Assembly: GCA_002344215.1 (NCBI GenBank)
Contig: DDSV01000054.1
Coordinates: 124,001 to 188,000, forward strand
Reading direction: 5' to 3'
DNA from: Akkermansiaceae bacterium UBA2381
GTDB lineage: Bacteria; Verrucomicrobiota; Verrucomicrobiia; Verrucomicrobiales; DEV007
Length of the DNA: 64,000 nucleotides
Under the pieces are notes generated by a model. That model was not told the origin of the DNA and searched no databases. It was given only the letters and a program-made list of their open reading frames with translations. Below, piece after piece: positions 32,445 through 40,633 of the stretch (its first letter is position 1; each line of letters begins with the position of its first letter). The translations under genes were made by a program, and so were the position numbers.

Positions 32445-33719
32445 TCACGAAAGATCGCTATTTCCGGAGGAGGATTGTTCGACTTTCCCGGCCAGAGCTC
32501 TGACGAGTCCCTTGTGCGACTCGGTGGGAAGTGATCGCTCGGCTTGCTCAAGGGCGAGCCTGGAGTGGCGAAGGGCGGCGGCGGTGAGTTTTTCGTTTCC
32601 GAGGCGAGTGAGCATGGCGAGGCTCTTCTGGATGCGGGCGCCAACTTCGTACATGGCGGAGCCATCACGGCTGATGGAGGTGAGGGAGTCGTCCAGAAGG
32701 TCCTCGGGGTCGAGCGGGTAGACTTTGATGTTGGGGTATTTCACTTCGGGCGTTTCACGGCGATGCCTGCACCAGGCTTCCATGAGGCGGACCTGTATGC
32801 CGAGGACCGCGATGGCGGTGCCGGGGTCGTTGACCGCGGGCGAAAGGGCGCGGTCGGCGATTTCCGAGAGGATGATCAAACCGAAGCGGGGATCACTCTC
32901 GACGCGCCTCGTATCACCAATCACGAAGGCTCTCCGGATGCGGCCCGTGCTTTCATCGTCGAGCTCATCGCGTCCGGAAACAATGGCGAGGGAGTCGTGG
33001 GGGCCGAAGAAGGCTCCGGGCCGCTCCAGGACATGGATGGTGGAACCGAGCTCGCGGGCGAGGGAATCGAGATCGGCAATGTCGATGTTTTGAATGTAGC
33101 CGACTCTTTCCACCCTGACTTCGGCACCGGTGACGGGCGCACCGGTTGCTTCGGCCGCACCAAGGGTGCCCATGGTGTCCGGAGAGGTAAAGGGGACCCG
33201 GCAGGCTTCCTCGACACGCTCGAGGGTGTCTCCCATGCGGCCGAGTGTGGAAACGCGGTCCACCCAGCGCACAAAAGAGATAAGCACCCAGGCAACCATA
33301 ACGGTGTATCCGGCGAAAAGGAGGACGCGGCCACCGATGCCGTAGTCGACAACACTGATAGCGACAAGAGCAACGATGGCATAGATGAACGCGGCGAGAA
33401 AGCTGGTGAGGGAGTTTTGTGTGGCATTATCCCGCATGACGATGCGGGCCGCGCGTGGAGTGGCGGTGGTGGAGACTGCAGAAAAGGCACTGACCATGGC
33501 CGCGACGGAGAAGGTGGCGACGGTCAGCATGGTGGAAGCCATGATACCAAGAAGATTAATGAGGATGTCGCGCTTGATGGAGATGAACAAGTCATCGGGA
33601 AGGAGGTGCGCCCCGAAGTAGGCGAAGCTGACCCACAGGACGGCGGCGATACCCATGATGGAGGGTTTCACCCAAAGGCGGGAGCGGAGCTCGCTGAGGA
33701 GGTATTCGGTTTTGGTCAC
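32445..33719 (-). CDS. DUF2254 inner-membrane protein
   Basis: A 424-residue DUF2254 protein. Four hydrophobic helices occupy the first 190 residues (for example GIAAVLWVSFAYFGAHLL and AAFIYAIVALVAISVV). The family core SVSTTATPRAARIVMRDNATQNSLTSFLAAFIY and the later ISEIADRALSPAVNDPGTA block are clear. The C-terminal third is a cytoplasmic helical domain (ALRHSRLALEQAERSLP). No function is proven for the family. The GTG start gives a normal N-terminus; upstream frames lack signals. Confidence 0.85.
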   Translation of the reverse strand: MTKTEYLLSELRSRLWVKPSIMGIAAVLWVSFAYFGAHLLPDDLFISIKRDILINLLGIMASTMLTVATFSVAAMVSAFSAVSTTATPRAARIVMRDNATQNSLTSFLAAFIYAIVALVAISVVDYGIGGRVLLFAGYTVMVAWVLISFVRWVDRVSTLGRMGDTLERVEEACRVPFTSPDTMGTLGAAEATGAPVTGAEVRVERVGYIQNIDIADLDSLARELGSTIHVLERPGAFFGPHDSLAIVSGRDELDDESTGRIRRAFVIGDTRRVESDPRFGLIILSEIADRALSPAVNDPGTAIAVLGIQVRLMEAWCRHRRETPEVKYPNIKVYPLDPEDLLDDSLTSISRDGSAMYEVGARIQKSLAMLTRLGNEKLTAAALRHSRLALEQAERSLPTESHKGLVRALAGKVEQSSSGNSDLS

Positions 33720-33870
33720 CTTGTCAGTAGAGCTGAGTGAGGCGGGGGAGGCAAGAGTTTCAGGTGCGGTTCGATACGGCAGGAGGAAAACGCAGTCCTG
33801 AGGTAGAATGGCGGGGTAGACAACGCGCCACCGCAACCGCATGTTTCACCGCAGGTCAGGTCGAAGTCAT

Positions 33871-35745
33871 CTACTCCCCCACCGGCTCACGCATCAGGGG
33901 ATTGGCCATTCTTTCGGGACTGAGCAATTCATCCAGTTCGACCTGGGTCATCCACCCTTTTTCCAGAACAAGTTCATACACTCCCCGGCCCGATTCCAGG
34001 GCTTCCTTCGCGATGGAGGCGGACCGTTCATAACCGAAAACGGGATTCAGGGCGGTGACAATCCCGATCGAATTCTTCACGTAGTTCGCGCACTTTTCCC
34101 GGTTCGCGGTGATGCCGGAGACACAGCGGTTCGCGAGAACGATGGCCGCGTTCTTCAGGAGCATCATGCTGCTGAGTAGATTGTAGGCAATGATAGGCTC
34201 GGCCATGTTCAGCTCGAACTCGCTTGCCTCGGCCGCCATCGAAACGGTGAGGTCCGAGCCGATGATCTGATAGCAGATCTGGTTCACCACCTCGGGCAGC
34301 ACGGGATTGACCTTGCCCGGCATGATGGATGAACCCGGCTGGAGGGGCGGCAGATTGATCTCATTGAGCCCGCAACGGGGACCCGAGGAGGCCCAGCGCA
34401 GGTCGTTGCAGATTTTTGAGAGTTGAATTGCGGTCACCTTCAGGGCGCTGCTCATCACCGCGAAGTCTGCGGCATCCTGAGTCGCCTCGACGAGGTCCTG
34501 GGCCAGGGTCACGGGATGACCACTGATCTCCGCGAGCTTAGCGGTGCAGAGTTCGGCATAACCTCGGGGACTGTTCAGGCCGGTACCGATCGCGGTCGCC
34601 CCCATATTCACGACGAGGAGATCTTCGGCAGCCCGATTGAGGCGCCGGATCCCGTCCTTGAGCATGGTTGCGTAGGCGGTGAATTCCTGCCCGAGCGTCA
34701 TCGGAACCGCATCCTGGTTTTCAGTCCGTCCCATTTTGACGACGTCGGAGAATTCTGCGGCCTTCTTCTGGAAAGCTTTTCGAAGAACGCCCAGTGCCGA
34801 GGTCGTCTCATGGAGAGCGGAAACGACGGATAGCTTCACCGCCGTCGGGTAAACATCGTTGGTGGACTGCGAACAGTTCACATGATCGTTCGGATGGCAG
34901 AACTCATACTCTCCCTTCTGATGTCCGAGGATCTCAAGAGCGAGGTTCGCGATGACCTCATTCGCATTCATGTTCGACGAAGTCCCCGCCCCGCCCTGGA
35001 CCATATCGACGACAAAATGCTCATGCAATTCGCCCGCCAGAATGCGGTCACAGGCCTGACCGATGACATCGGCGATGGCAGGATCGAGAACCCCAAGCTC
35101 GGCATTGGCCACGGCCGCCACCTTCTTCACCTGGGCGAAGGCATTGATGAGATGCTGGAAGTGGGAGAGCCGTATTCCGGAGAAGGGGAAGTTCTCCACC
35201 GCCCTCATCGTCTGCACCCCGTAGTAGTGGGCGTTCGAAACCTCACGCTCGCCGAGGGAATCGTGCTCAAAACGGAAGTCGGTGATGACACTGCGATTGC
35301 GATCCGAATGCAGGAGCATCTCGGTGGTTTCGCGGAGCCGCAGATTAATACGCCGCGCCGCCCGTCCGACCATCTGGTAATAGATATCCGGTTTCTCCAG
35401 CCGGAAGTTCGCAACGCGTTCCTTTGCGATCGCCCAGACTTCAACCTCCTCCAGGGCGAGTCCGGAGACACTATGGGCCAGTTCGTCGATGAAGAGACTC
35501 TCCCCGATCGTCGCGCCCTCGGTGAGGCAGGCGATCGTGACATTCCGTCCTGAGAGCCCGCGCTGGAGATTGATTTTCCCCTTTAGAACAATCCCGAAAA
35601 AACGCCGCGGGGCTGATTCATGAAAGAGATATTCACCCTTCGCGAAGGATCGCTTTTCACCGAGAGCGGCAAAGCTCTCCAGTTCCGCCGGCGGCATTCC
35701 CATGCTCTCCGCGACCCGCTCAATCTGCTCTTTAGTGATCTCCAT
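33871..35745 (-). CDS. aspA: Cyclic-nucleotide-binding-domain / aspartate ammonia-lyase fusion
   Basis: A 624-residue cytoplasmic fusion. Residues 8-145 form a CAP_ED/cNMP-binding-like domain (FAKGEYLFHESAPRRFFGIVLKGKINL and TEGATIGESLF), but the Arg that binds cyclic-nucleotide phosphate is replaced by LAHS, so cAMP binding is not certain. Residues 160-620 are a complete aspartase: HVNCSQSTND (288-297), MGRTENQDA, NDLRWASSGPR, and the signature GSSIMPGKVNP (about 471-481) with the catalytic Ser. The enzyme makes fumarate and ammonia from aspartate. The link suggests ligand control of amino-acid breakdown. ATG at 35745 has GAGG before it; ATG at 35754 is alternative. Confidence 0.9.
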   Translation of the reverse strand: MEITKEQIERVAESMGMPPAELESFAALGEKRSFAKGEYLFHESAPRRFFGIVLKGKINLQRGLSGRNVTIACLTEGATIGESLFIDELAHSVSGLALEEVEVWAIAKERVANFRLEKPDIYYQMVGRAARRINLRLRETTEMLLHSDRNRSVITDFRFEHDSLGEREVSNAHYYGVQTMRAVENFPFSGIRLSHFQHLINAFAQVKKVAAVANAELGVLDPAIADVIGQACDRILAGELHEHFVVDMVQGGAGTSSNMNANEVIANLALEILGHQKGEYEFCHPNDHVNCSQSTNDVYPTAVKLSVVSALHETTSALGVLRKAFQKKAAEFSDVVKMGRTENQDAVPMTLGQEFTAYATMLKDGIRRLNRAAEDLLVVNMGATAIGTGLNSPRGYAELCTAKLAEISGHPVTLAQDLVEATQDAADFAVMSSALKVTAIQLSKICNDLRWASSGPRCGLNEINLPPLQPGSSIMPGKVNPVLPEVVNQICYQIIGSDLTVSMAAEASEFELNMAEPIIAYNLLSSMMLLKNAAIVLANRCVSGITANREKCANYVKNSIGIVTALNPVFGYERSASIAKEALESGRGVYELVLEKGWMTQVELDELLSPERMANPLMREPVGE

Positions 35746-35752
35746 GCCTCGC

Positions 35753-35758
35753 ATTATA
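35753..35758 (-). promoter_or_regulatory. -10-like TATAAT immediately before the fusion gene
   Basis: A perfect TATAAT (35758 to 35753 on the minus strand) lies seven bases before the ATG at 35745 and includes the ATG at 35754. This spacing fits a leaderless transcript starting at 35745. No strong -35 is visible. If used, the outer ATG at 35754 cannot be a start. Confidence 0.35.
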
Positions 35759-35855
35759 CCTGATCAGACGAAGAGGACTGATTTGAAATGAGCGGAATCG
35801 CCATTTTTTCGAAGGCTGCGGTTGCGTCGCGGGTGAATCGGGCAAGATTCCCGCC

Positions 35856-36929
35856 ATGGGAAAAACCGGATACGACTATGCCCCCTCTTCCAAAACTCTG
35901 CCTCCGGTGGTCGGCCCCGGCGACTTTGTCTTTTCCGTCACCGGACTCGACCACGGGCACATTTTCGGGCAAACGAACGGCCTGCTCGATGCCGGGGGAA
36001 CCCTGAAATACGTCTACGATCCCGACCCGAAAAAGCTTGATGATTTCCTGACACGATACCCGCAGGCAATTCGCGCCGCCTCCGTCGAGGAGATACTCGA
36101 AGATGAGGAAACACTCTGCGTCGCCTCGGCAAATGTCCCCTGCGAGCGCGGTCCGCTCGGGGTGCGCGTCCTGAACGCGGGCAAACACTATTTCACCGAC
36201 AAGTCTCCCTTCACCACCCTGGGTCAGCTCGCTGACGCAAAGGCGGCCGTCGCCTCCAGCGGGAAACGCTACATGGTTTATTTCAGCGAACGGCTCCACA
36301 ACGAGTCGTCGATGAAAGCGACCGAGTTGATCCGCAGCGGGGCCATCGGCGAGGTTCTCCAGGTCATCAACCTCGCTCCGCACCGCATGTCGAAGTCGGC
36401 ACGTCCCGACTGGTTTTTCGAAAAGGAAAAATACGGGGGCATTCTCACCGACATCGGCTCGCACCAGTTCGAGCAGTTCCTCGCCTTCACCGGAGCAACC
36501 GACGGTGTCGTGAACTTTGCCCGTGTCGCAAACTTCACCGCTCCGGACAAACCGGGACTGGAAGACTTCGGTGAAGCCTCCCTGACGATGAACACGGGAG
36601 CCTCCTGTTACTGCCGCATCGACTGGCTTACCCCCGATGGACTGCGTGTCTGGGGTGATGGACGGGTCTTTGTCGTTGGGACAAAAGGCACCATGGAGAT
36701 CCGCAAATACATCGCCCTGGCCCGTCAGGAGCCGGGCAACAAGCTCTTTCTCGTCAACGGCGAGGAGGAGCAGGAGATCGACTGCGACGGCTCGACCGGC
36801 TTTCCCTTCTTCGGAGAAATGATCCTCGATCTTCTCAACGGGACTGAAAACGCGATGACCCAGGATCACATTTTCAAGGCCGCCGAACTTTCCATGATCG
36901 CCCAGGAAATGGCTGACCGTGCAGGCTGA
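35856..36929 (+). CDS. Gfo/Idh/MocA family oxidoreductase
   Basis: A 357-residue cytoplasmic oxidoreductase. The family Rossmann region begins at FVFSVTGLDHGHIFGQ, TDKSPFTT (near 114-121) is the DKP/EKP-like motif in a variant form, and GGILTDIGSHQFEQFL (near 193-208) carries the catalytic D..H block. FASWDE-like C-terminal helix includes FGEMILDLLNGTENAM. It probably acts on a sugar or polyol with NAD(P). It is divergent from the aspartase fusion, separated by 110 bases that hold both promoters. Confidence 0.85.
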   Translation: MGKTGYDYAPSSKTLPPVVGPGDFVFSVTGLDHGHIFGQTNGLLDAGGTLKYVYDPDPKKLDDFLTRYPQAIRAASVEEILEDEETLCVASANVPCERGPLGVRVLNAGKHYFTDKSPFTTLGQLADAKAAVASSGKRYMVYFSERLHNESSMKATELIRSGAIGEVLQVINLAPHRMSKSARPDWFFEKEKYGGILTDIGSHQFEQFLAFTGATDGVVNFARVANFTAPDKPGLEDFGEASLTMNTGASCYCRIDWLTPDGLRVWGDGRVFVVGTKGTMEIRKYIALARQEPGNKLFLVNGEEEQEIDCDGSTGFPFFGEMILDLLNGTENAMTQDHIFKAAELSMIAQEMADRAG

Positions 36930-37086
36930 AAACTCCCTCACGGATATCCAACTCCGCGGCCAACCCGGGTCATTGAACCGGGCATCGGTCTACCCTTCAG
37001 TGGTTGCAGGGTGGCAATAAATCAGAGGTTCGCTTGAATCGAAATTCTAATTGCCAGAAAAACAAAGATGTGTAAGAGAATGAGCA

Positions 37087-37830
37087 ATGAAAGCGTTGCC
37101 CGGTCTGGCTTTATTTCTCTTCCTCATTACCGCTCGTTCGGAAGCGGGCACCTACTCCTTCGACAAGAATGTGGTCGTCGGAAAACAGGCGATCGAAGAG
37201 CGTGATCGATACATTGCCGTGTTCGGAGGGTTCTCCTTTTACGATAACTTCGGGACTGAGTTCCAGTTTGTGGCACCGAACGACGGACCTTTCTTTCAGG
37301 GGAATATCAACGTGAGCCGCAACCCGGGATGGATCGCCGGGATCGCTCTCGGAACACGGAAAAGCAGGAACTGGCGGTTTGAGACGGAGTTCAGCCACCA
37401 TCAGTCGTCGGGAGGCAACTTCAGCGCCGTGGTTACGGGGAGCGGAAATTTCAACCTTCAGGGTCCCTTCTCGGGTGATATTGTCACCAATTCCCTGATG
37501 ATCAACGCGGTGAAGGACTTCGGTTCCGGCAAGCTCCGCCCCTACCTCGGTGCCGGCGCCGGTCTGAGTTGGGTGGATGTCCAACTGTCGAACAATCCGG
37601 CATTCAGTCTGCAAGCCGATGACCTCGAGCTCGGGTATCAGGTGTTTGGAGGTCTCAGTTACCACGTCTCCGAGCGGCTCTCGATCTTCGGGGAATATCG
37701 GCTGACAGGCCATGGAGACATCGGGCCCGCCTCCTACTCGCTCACGCCTCCGAACTTCCAGAGTCAGATCGATCTGCTCGATCTGGGGATATCCAGCCAC
37801 GTGATTCTGGGGCTGAGACTTGATTTCTAG
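37087..37830 (+). CDS. Outer-membrane beta-barrel protein (OmpW/P44-like)
   Basis: A 247-residue protein with signal peptide (1-21, ARSEAG). Eight or so amphipathic strands with aromatic belts (YIAVFGGFSFYDNF, WRFETEFSHHQ, LRPYLGAGAGLSWV, YQVFGGLSYHVSERLSIFGEYRL) end in LGLRLDF, an outer-membrane C-terminal signal. The short size fits an eight-stranded barrel of the porin-like or OmpA-N type. No ligand can be named. It is probably transcribed alone; no clear terminator follows. Confidence 0.8.
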   Translation: MKALPGLALFLFLITARSEAGTYSFDKNVVVGKQAIEERDRYIAVFGGFSFYDNFGTEFQFVAPNDGPFFQGNINVSRNPGWIAGIALGTRKSRNWRFETEFSHHQSSGGNFSAVVTGSGNFNLQGPFSGDIVTNSLMINAVKDFGSGKLRPYLGAGAGLSWVDVQLSNNPAFSLQADDLELGYQVFGGLSYHVSERLSIFGEYRLTGHGDIGPASYSLTPPNFQSQIDLLDLGISSHVILGLRLDF

Positions 37831-37999
37831 GGTAAGTCCACCCGGGAGGGAGTTTTCACCTGATCCACCCGGACGAACCGCCGGGAAGTCGGCGACAAAC
37901 CCGTAAAGAAACTGCCACCCGCAAGGTTGCGCCATGGCCGATGGGTTGTAGTGTCTCGGCCACCCGCGACGCGGGCAGAGCCAACCGCTTCCCCCAGCC

Positions 38000-39793
38000 A
38001 TGTACCGAACCCATCACTGCAACGAACTCCGCAAATCCCACGCCGATACCACGGTCACTCTGGTCGGCTGGGTCAATACGGTTCGGGATCATCATGGCGT
38101 CATTTTCATGGACATCCGCGACCGTGAGGGTGTCACCCAATGCGTTTTCCGTTCCGAGGAGAACGCCGCCGCAACCGCGATCAGCCACACCCTTCGCTCT
38201 GAAGATGTGGTCCAGGTGACCGGACGAGTCGGCATCCGCCCCGAGATCGAAGGACAGTCGACCGTCAACAAAGCCATCGCCACCGGCGAGATCGAACTGG
38301 TCGCGACCGAACTGAAGATCCTCAACAAGTCGGAGGTTCTTCCCTTCCAGCTCGACAAGGAACTCAGCAACGAGGACCTGCGGATGAAACACCGCTACCT
38401 CGACCTGCGCCGCCCCCGCATGGCCCGGAACCTCCGCGCCCGTCACACCATCACCAAGGCGGTCCGTGACGGACTCGACGAACTGGGGTTCCTCGAAATC
38501 GAGACTCCAATTCTTTCCAAATCGACCCCTGAAGGTGCCCGTGACTTCCTCGTGCCTTCGCGGCTCAACCCGGGCAAGTTCTATGCCCTGCCCCAGGCCC
38601 CGCAGCAGTACAAGCAGCTTCTCATGGTCGCCGGTGTGGAGCGTTACTTTCAGATCGCCCGATGCTTCCGCGATGAGGATCTCCGTGCCGACCGTCAACC
38701 CGAGTTTACCCAGGTCGACGTTGAGGCCAGCTTCGTGACGCAGGAGGACCTCTACGCCATCATCGAGTCACTTCTCGTTCGCGTTTTCAAGGCGGTTCGC
38801 GGAGTTGACGTTCCGACACCCTTTCCGCGCATGACCTATCAGGATGCGATGGATCAATACGGCAGCGACAAACCCGAGCGCCGTATCGGCATGAAGATTG
38901 TCGACTTCTCGAAAGACTTCGCCGAATCCGGGTTCAAGGTCTTTTCCTCCACGGTGGCAAAAGGCGGTGTCGTCCGCGCGATCAACGCGAAGGGCTTTGC
39001 CTCGGTCACGACCGGGCAGATCAAACGACTCGAGGAGATTGCCAAAGAAGCCGGTGCCGGCGGCCTCGCCTATATCAAGGTCGAAGGCGGCGAGTGGAAG
39101 TCCCCCATCGTGAAGTTCTTCGGTGATGCGGAGAAAGCCGCCCTGACCCAACAGCTGGGCATTGAGGAGGGCGACCTCGTCCTTTTCGGCTGCGACCAGT
39201 GGGACGTCGTCTGCGACGTGCTCGGACGCCTCCGTCTTGAGGTGGCGACGATGTGCAATCTTTACGAGGACAAAGGAGACATCCTCGACTTCCTCTGGGT
39301 CGTCGACTTCCCGCTTCTCGCCTTCGACAAGGAGGAAGGCAAGTGGAACGCAGTGCACCATCCCTTCACCCGGCCCCATCCCGAGGATGTCGCCCTCCTC
39401 GACGACGAAGCCAGCTTCGGAAAAATCCGCGGTGCGGCCTACGATGTTGTTCTCAACGGCAGCGAGATCGGCGGCGGCAGTCTCCGGATTCACGAAGGAG
39501 ATCTTCAGGCGAAAATGTTCCGTGTCCTCGGAGTCAACGACGAGGAGCAGGCGGCGATGTTCGGCCACATTCTCGGAGCATTCCAATACGGGGCGCCCCC
39601 ACATGGCGGTATCGCCCTTGGTCTTGACCGTCTCGTCATGCTCGCCTGCGGTGAGTCGAGCATCCGTGAGGTCATCGCCTTTCCGAAGAACAACAAGGGG
39701 GTCGACCTCATGTCCTCAAGCCCGGCCGAAGTGGACTTCAAGCAACTTCGTGAACTTTACATCAAGTCGGCGATTCAGGAGAAAAAGGACTGA
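38000..39793 (+). CDS. aspS: Aspartyl-tRNA synthetase
   Basis: A 597-residue class II AspRS. The N-terminal OB-fold anticodon domain has WVNTVRDHHGVIFMDIRDREG, motif 2 is near YFQIARCFRDEDLRADRQPEF, a bacterial GAD insert fills about 290-410, and motif 3 is GIALGLDRLVM (near 546-556). His at RDHHG is where discriminating enzymes such as E. coli have Leu, so this is probably a non-discriminating AspRS that also charges tRNA-Asn and relies on GatCAB. The nuclease-like gene starts five bases after its stop. Confidence 0.97.
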   Translation: MYRTHHCNELRKSHADTTVTLVGWVNTVRDHHGVIFMDIRDREGVTQCVFRSEENAAATAISHTLRSEDVVQVTGRVGIRPEIEGQSTVNKAIATGEIELVATELKILNKSEVLPFQLDKELSNEDLRMKHRYLDLRRPRMARNLRARHTITKAVRDGLDELGFLEIETPILSKSTPEGARDFLVPSRLNPGKFYALPQAPQQYKQLLMVAGVERYFQIARCFRDEDLRADRQPEFTQVDVEASFVTQEDLYAIIESLLVRVFKAVRGVDVPTPFPRMTYQDAMDQYGSDKPERRIGMKIVDFSKDFAESGFKVFSSTVAKGGVVRAINAKGFASVTTGQIKRLEEIAKEAGAGGLAYIKVEGGEWKSPIVKFFGDAEKAALTQQLGIEEGDLVLFGCDQWDVVCDVLGRLRLEVATMCNLYEDKGDILDFLWVVDFPLLAFDKEEGKWNAVHHPFTRPHPEDVALLDDEASFGKIRGAAYDVVLNGSEIGGGSLRIHEGDLQAKMFRVLGVNDEEQAAMFGHILGAFQYGAPPHGGIALGLDRLVMLACGESSIREVIAFPKNNKGVDLMSSSPAEVDFKQLRELYIKSAIQEKKD

Positions 39794-39798
39794 GCGGG

Positions 39799-40623
39799 AT
39801 GAACGGGAAACAGCGGATCATTCGCTTTGTCATCCTCCTCCTCGTGATCGGGGTTGCCTACTGGCAGCGTGACCGATTGCCGAAAAGTTCCACGGACTCC
39901 GGATCAGAGACACCCCGCGAAAAGGGAACCGCCGTCCTCAAGGAAGGCCCCATTCCCGGGATCAAGGAGACTGAGGAAACGCCGTCGGCACCGCCAAGGG
40001 CCGAACAAAAACCGGACGCCAATCCTCCAGCAAAACCGGCGGTCAAGCCGGTAGCCAAACCCACGGCGAAGGCTCCTTCCTCCGGGCCTGAAAAGGTTCG
40101 CGGGTATGACAAGTTCACCGACGCCCGCCTTGTTGCCCTGGACGGAAACGACGGCGACAGCTTTATGGTCATGGCAGGCGGCAGGGAGTTCCAACTGCGC
40201 CTCTATTTTGTCGACGCCCCCGAGAAATATCTCAGCGACCGGTATGAAGACCAGCGACGCCGGGTCGCCGAGCAGGCGAGGGAAATGGGCGGAATCACCC
40301 CGGAACAGGCCGTCGAGATCGGAATCGAGGCGAAGGACTTTATGCGGGAACAACTCAGCGGAAAACCCTTCACCGTTTACACTTACTGGGAGCAGGTCTA
40401 CGACGGAGATCGCTACTACGGGTTTGTCGAGCTGGCGGACGGAAGCGATCTGGGATCCGGGCTTGTTGAGCAGGGCCTCGCCCGCATCCATACCAAAGGC
40501 CCGGGGTCAAAAGAAAAGCCGGTGCCGACCCCGGATGGTGAGTCATTCTTCCAGCATCGCGACAAACTCGAGTCAATCGAGAGGCAGGCTCAGCGCGCCA
40601 AGCGCGGTGCGTGGCGGTTTTAG
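39799..40623 (+). CDS. Membrane-anchored thermonuclease (SNase)-like protein
   Basis: A 274-residue protein with an N-terminal anchor helix (8-23) and a long Pro/Lys/Ala linker (about 30-100), then a staphylococcal-nuclease-like OB domain. DGDSFMVMAGGREFQLRLYFVDAPEK (about 117-142) gives the metal Asp and the first catalytic Arg, and YYGFVELADGSDLGSGLVEQGLARI (about 208-232) the second half. The helix between is longer than usual. It may degrade nucleic acid outside the inner membrane. It is nearly contiguous with aspS and may be cotranscribed. Confidence 0.85.
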   Translation: MNGKQRIIRFVILLLVIGVAYWQRDRLPKSSTDSGSETPREKGTAVLKEGPIPGIKETEETPSAPPRAEQKPDANPPAKPAVKPVAKPTAKAPSSGPEKVRGYDKFTDARLVALDGNDGDSFMVMAGGREFQLRLYFVDAPEKYLSDRYEDQRRRVAEQAREMGGITPEQAVEIGIEAKDFMREQLSGKPFTVYTYWEQVYDGDRYYGFVELADGSDLGSGLVEQGLARIHTKGPGSKEKPVPTPDGESFFQHRDKLESIERQAQRAKRGAWRF

Positions 40624-40633
40624 GCCGGTCCAA

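Noticed and set aside
35754..36941. 395-residue minus-strand open frame
   Set aside because: Shadow of the Gfo/Idh gene at 35856-36929.
37831..37999. T-box or other riboswitch before aspS
   Set aside because: No T-box sequence, no convincing specifier stem and no terminator/antiterminator pair were visible.
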